A stretch of 25,722 bases of DNA from a virus, in IMG/VR virus record IMGVR_UViG_3300009161_005617, positions 1 through 25,722 of that record; one strand, given 5' to 3'. Below the pieces are notes generated by a model, which had not been told where the DNA came from, made no database searches, and worked only from the letters and a program-made list of their open reading frames with translations. The number at the start of each line of letters is the position of its first letter. The first letter of the stretch is position 1. Positions 22,811 to 25,722 of the stretch are shown here, one piece after another. A program made the position numbers and the translations under genes.

Positions 22811-23452
22811 ATGGCAATTAGACCATTAAACTCAATTGTTGTAGCTAACTATAACACTGCTGCCAGTGCCTCATGGCTTTCTGGTGTTGTCTTAGTCAGA
22901 GATTCTGCAACCGCTGGTAACGTCACTCTTCCTAACGGCGCTAACAGAGCAAACGTTAACTTTGGCGTTGTTGGCTTCTCAGCTGATGATACTGCTAGAT
23001 CTGGTAACACCATGATTCTTGCAGATCCAGTTGGTGCTAACTTTACTGATGCTTCTGGAAACTTTGTAGCTAATAACACTGGTTATTATGTTGTTTCCAA
23101 AAGAGCTGTTGCTGACTTTTTGGCTGAGAACGTCAACAACGTCACCAACCCAACTGCTGGAACCACAGGTTTTGAAGGACCAAGAAGAGGCGTTGGCGTA
23201 TATTCAACTCCATCTGGTCAATTTATTACCGATATGTTTGTTGTTGGTTCTGGTTCTTCCGCTTCTGCTGCCAATGCTGATGGTGGCACCGCTACTTATC
23301 TTCCAGGCGCTCTCTTGACAGTCTCTGCTGCTGGCTCAGGAGCATCACAAGGTAAAATGGTTGAATTAGTCAACACAGCTTGGGGCCCAGTTGTCGCTGT
23401 TGTGGATCGCTACGATTCTGCCGCTGGTCTTCTTTACTTTACCGCTAAGTAA
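22811..23452 (+). CDS. Putative capsid decoration protein
   Basis: This 213-residue protein has TAGGAGAA ten bases before ATG 22811. It is rich in Ala, Gly, Val, Thr and Asn, with alternating beta-type strands and no Cys. It has no motif of an enzyme. Composition and position directly before the capsid gene fit a small shell-binding decoration or head-stabilising protein. Codon choice shifts to more C-ending codons (GGC, GTC, ACC, AAC) than the surrounding genes, a sign of high expression that it shares with the capsid gene. The [KR]TA[ST] motif of the internal head proteins is absent. A head-fibre role is an alternative. Confidence 0.6.
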   Translation: MAIRPLNSIVVANYNTAASASWLSGVVLVRDSATAGNVTLPNGANRANVNFGVVGFSADDTARSGNTMILADPVGANFTDASGNFVANNTGYYVVSKRAVADFLAENVNNVTNPTAGTTGFEGPRRGVGVYSTPSGQFITDMFVVGSGSSASAANADGGTATYLPGALLTVSAAGSGASQGKMVELVNTAWGPVVAVVDRYDSAAGLLYFTAK

Positions 23453-23480
23453 TAAGACTTAATTAAGGAGAAAAATTAAA

Positions 23481-24335
23481 ATGTCAATGATTAAAAGAAA
23501 TACCAATGAGCAAAGAGAATCCATCATTGCGATGGCTCTCGAAACTCCAGAGGGTAGAACAGCATTAGCTCAAGCAATGGTTGAGCCAATCAAGACCTCC
23601 CTCATGTACCAAGCAATTGGTAGAAAACTTCTCATGGTTGATGAGCTCCCACAAGGTGCTCTTGCAAGATATGAGAGAGATGTTGCTGTTAGATCTTTCG
23701 TTATTCCTAAGAGAGGCGCTGTGCCTTCAGCTGAAATCGAAGCAGAAGAGCTTTTAGTTCCAACTATCGAATTGGCTGCACACCCACAAATTAGATTGAA
23801 CGAAATCAGACAAAGAAGATTCTACATTGTCGATAGAGCTCAGGTCCGTGCTAAGGACTCTCTCCAAAGACAAGAAGATACAGAAGTCTTCAAGGTCATC
23901 AATGCTGGCGTTCCAACTGACCAAGCAATCTCCGTTTCTGGTACTCTTCAACCTGAGAACATCAACCTTGCGTTGACTCTCATCGAAGAGCACGAGTTAA
24001 TCGGCGCTAAGGTTGTTCTTCACCCACAAAGATACAAGGATATCAGAAACTGGGGCAAGGAATTCTTCGATGAGGCAACTCAAAGAGATATCCTTATGAC
24101 TGGTCTTTATGGCCACATCTATTCCGCAGACATCCACGTATCTACAATGGTTCCTAAGAACTCCGTGTATGTTCTTGCACCTGCACAATTTGTTGGCGCT
24201 ATGCCAATCAGACAAGACATCACTGTCCTCCCAGCAGACGATCCAAAGAGACTTAGACTCGGATGGGTTGTTTACGAAGAGCTCGGTTTTGCTCTTATCA
24301 ACGACTACTCAGTTTCAAGAGTAACTGTCAGCTAA
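23481..24335 (+). CDS. Major capsid protein (HK97 fold)
   Basis: This 284-residue protein has a strong AAGGAG site before ATG 23481; a second ATG two codons later is possible. It resembles HK97-fold capsid proteins of large phages. The most typical parts are HPQRYKDIRNWG (about 181-192), GLYGHIYSADIHVSTMVP, YVLAPAQFVGAMPIRQDITV, and the end DPKRLRLGWVVYEELGFALI. There is no long N-terminal delta domain, which suggests a separate scaffold. An RTAL at 26-29 resembles the recurrent motif and could be a maturation site. Codons are strongly biased to CTC, GGC, ATC and AAG, as for the most abundant virion protein. The gene ends at a strong terminator. Confidence 0.88.
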   Translation: MSMIKRNTNEQRESIIAMALETPEGRTALAQAMVEPIKTSLMYQAIGRKLLMVDELPQGALARYERDVAVRSFVIPKRGAVPSAEIEAEELLVPTIELAAHPQIRLNEIRQRRFYIVDRAQVRAKDSLQRQEDTEVFKVINAGVPTDQAISVSGTLQPENINLALTLIEEHELIGAKVVLHPQRYKDIRNWGKEFFDEATQRDILMTGLYGHIYSADIHVSTMVPKNSVYVLAPAQFVGAMPIRQDITVLPADDPKRLRLGWVVYEELGFALINDYSVSRVTVS

Positions 24336-24354
24336 TTTTATTACCTGGCAAATT

Positions 24355-24387
24355 AAGGGGAAGATTTATTCTTCCCCTTTTTTATTT
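24355..24387 (+). terminator. Strong Rho-independent terminator after the capsid gene
   Basis: AAGGGGAAGA (24355-24364) pairs perfectly with TCTTCCCCTT (24370-24379), with a five-base loop and then TTTTATTT. The strongest terminator in the window closes the capsid unit. Confidence 0.9.
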
Positions 24388-24389
24388 AA

Positions 24390-25214
24390 ATGTATAAAAA
24401 CAACATGAATAATATTTTGGTCACTTATGTTCAGGGTGAAAAGTTTTTTAATAATTTTGATTGTGAAATTTTTATGAAGTCAATTTATAAATTTAAAACA
24501 TTTGAAAAGCTTTGTATTGTGAAAGATATATCTGATCATAGTGTTAATGTTTTAAGAAAATACTTTGACCATATTGTTTTTCCAGATCATTCAATAAATT
24601 TTCCTAATAGTGATAGATTTATAGCATATTATGAATGGCTAGTAAAAAACCCGAATACATATGATTATGTTTTTCATGTAGATTTCAGAGATATGATTAT
24701 TCAAAAAGATCCCTTTGAATATATGAAAAAGTTTCCAGAATATGATGCTTTTCTGACAGTTGAAGGAATGAAAATTTCTGAATGTCAATGTAATAGTACT
24801 TGGGCACATAGTTTCAATGAACTTCTTTTAAGTCATAGACATAACTTCACTGATCATTTGGTTATAAACACAGGAACTATTGGCGCTAAATATTCAACAT
24901 TCTTAAACTTTTGCTTATTAATGTTTACTAATACCAACCGAATTGCAAAAAATTATACATTTGATCAAGCTGTTTTTAATTATCTTTATCCTTACTTTAT
25001 TCAAAATCCATTAGTTAAAATTTGCCACCCATCAGAGACACCTTTTATTGTTACTGGTGAAGGAGTAAAAAGAGGCCATGTTGATATTAAATTTGATGGT
25101 AATAAGGTTTTAAACTTAAATGATGAAGCATATTATATTGTTCATCAATGGGATAGACTAGAATTTGCCGAAAATATCAGAGAAAATAAAAGAAACTCAT
25201 TTTCTTTATTTTAA
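24390..25214 (+). CDS. Glycosyltransferase (GT-A-like)
   Basis: This 274-residue protein is probably a sugar-nucleotide-dependent glycosyltransferase. YDYVFHVDFRDMIIQKDPFE (about 91-110) carries a DxxD pair (D98, D101) and the RD-x-x-x-QxDPF pattern typical of GT-A enzymes that bind donor and metal. NTGTIGA (160-166) and FDQAVFN (191-197) are later conserved blocks of such enzymes. No signal peptide or membrane segment is seen, so it would act in the cytoplasm. The start at 24390 abuts the terminator's U-tract; ATG 24405 (MNNILVTYVQ) is equally likely, and neither has a ribosome site. Codon use is strongly A/T. Its partner may be Glf at 7298-8425; donor and acceptor cannot be told from sequence. 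Confidence 0.75.
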   Translation: MYKNNMNNILVTYVQGEKFFNNFDCEIFMKSIYKFKTFEKLCIVKDISDHSVNVLRKYFDHIVFPDHSINFPNSDRFIAYYEWLVKNPNTYDYVFHVDFRDMIIQKDPFEYMKKFPEYDAFLTVEGMKISECQCNSTWAHSFNELLLSHRHNFTDHLVINTGTIGAKYSTFLNFCLLMFTNTNRIAKNYTFDQAVFNYLYPYFIQNPLVKICHPSETPFIVTGEGVKRGHVDIKFDGNKVLNLNDEAYYIVHQWDRLEFAENIRENKRNSFSLF

Positions 25215-25694
25215 TGACATAATAAGTTGAATTATTTCAAATTCTTTCATAGACAACTTGTTGAATTCTTCTCTATTCATTGTAATTATATTTTTTAGCA
25301 TCATTCCCACCTCTATAACTATTGAAGGGGTGGGAAAACTTTTTGGAGTTTCAGAAAAATAATTTTTAGAAGCTTCATAATAAAAACTTGCTTCATTGGC
25401 AGTGAGATAATTTTCTTGAAAATATTTTTGCCATACAATCTCTAAGGCTTTGTGTTTGATATTTTTAAGTATCTCTTTATCATCAAAAACTTCTTGGGAT
25501 AAATTATTTTTCATCCAAATAAATTTTTGGTTCAATATTAATCTTTTTTCTTTTTCTGAATTTAATACATATTGATCATTTTTATATTGATGTGATTTAG
25601 CTTCAAAATCTAATGCTTCTTTCCAAGTGAGAAATTGAAAACAAAATGTAAATAGATCATCTTCGAATTCTAATTCTATTAAGCATTCATTCAT
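25206..25694 (-). CDS. Hypothetical protein, convergent to the glycosyltransferase
   Basis: This 162-residue leftward product begins at ATG 25692-25694 (MNECLIELEFEDDLF) and ends in TAA at 25206-25208, overlapping the last nine bases of the glycosyltransferase gene. It is helical and rich in Phe, Tyr, Glu and Lys, with no signal peptide, membrane segment or catalytic motif. I do not recognise a family. A small tail-assembly or chaperone-type protein is conceivable, but nothing in the sequence shows it. The promoter would lie at or beyond the right edge. No terminator separates the two convergent genes. Confidence 0.65.
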   Translation of the reverse strand: MNECLIELEFEDDLFTFCFQFLTWKEALDFEAKSHQYKNDQYVLNSEKEKRLILNQKFIWMKNNLSQEVFDDKEILKNIKHKALEIVWQKYFQENYLTANEASFYYEASKNYFSETPKSFPTPSIVIEVGMMLKNIITMNREEFNKLSMKEFEIIQLIMSLK

Positions 25695-25722
25695 AATTTC
25701 TTCAATATTCCAAAATTAATAT

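Noticed and set aside
25304-25336. TTCCCACC/GGTGGGAA inverted repeat in the last gene
   Set aside because: It has a long 17-base loop, no U-tract and lies within coding sequence; probably chance.
1-25722. CRISPR arrays, tRNA genes, insertion sequences, integrase or attachment sites
   Set aside because: Read for regular direct repeats, cloverleaf-like sequence and transposase or recombinase motifs; none seen.

Overview
The window is part of an AT-rich, tailed double-stranded DNA phage genome (Caudoviricetes), or an integrated or metagenomic copy of one. It covers DNA packaging and head formation. The evidence is the gene order and recognisable proteins: candidate small terminase, large terminase (704 aa), portal (781 aa), a prohead-protease-like protein (1398 aa), an acidic scaffold-like protein (529 aa), a decoration-like protein (213 aa) and an HK97-fold major capsid protein (284 aa). 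Long head proteins, many lineage-specific small genes and sugar-modification genes suggest a large phage. I see no tRNA, CRISPR array, insertion sequence or integrase, and nothing that identifies the host.

Layout. Bases 1-2483 (minus strand) hold a partial gene for a large protein with an HEVAH zinc-peptidase motif, transcribed leftward from a very good sigma70-like promoter. A divergent small gene (2637-3347) sits between two hairpin terminators. The rightward packaging operon follows (3413-9736): candidate TerS, TerL, an unknown protein, UDP-galactopyranose mutase, two unknown small proteins, and a DUF192 domain that is in frame with the gene before it but separated by a single TGA. A Cys-rich protein gene (9857-10861) has its own terminators and a perfect 12-bp inverted repeat at its two ends. 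A compact block of four unknown genes (10938-14333) then leads to the portal, the protease, the scaffold, the decoration protein and the capsid protein, with strong terminators after the portal and the capsid gene. A glycosyltransferase and a convergent unknown gene close the window.

How they work together. TerS and TerL would package DNA through the portal. The protease and acidic protein would build and mature the prohead shell. Glf and the glycosyltransferase suggest that virion proteins or host surface sugars are modified.

Four points deserve attention. (1) A TGA lies in frame between a winged-helix-like protein and a DUF192 domain, and it is the only TGA at any gene end here. (2) The portal carries a C-terminal DUF559/Vsr-like nuclease domain that looks intact. 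(3) A short [KR]TA[ST] motif recurs about eleven times, only in non-shell head-region proteins, including the protease itself, which suggests processing sites or a head-targeting tag. (4) Cys-based metal-binding motifs are spread over most proteins of the head module.
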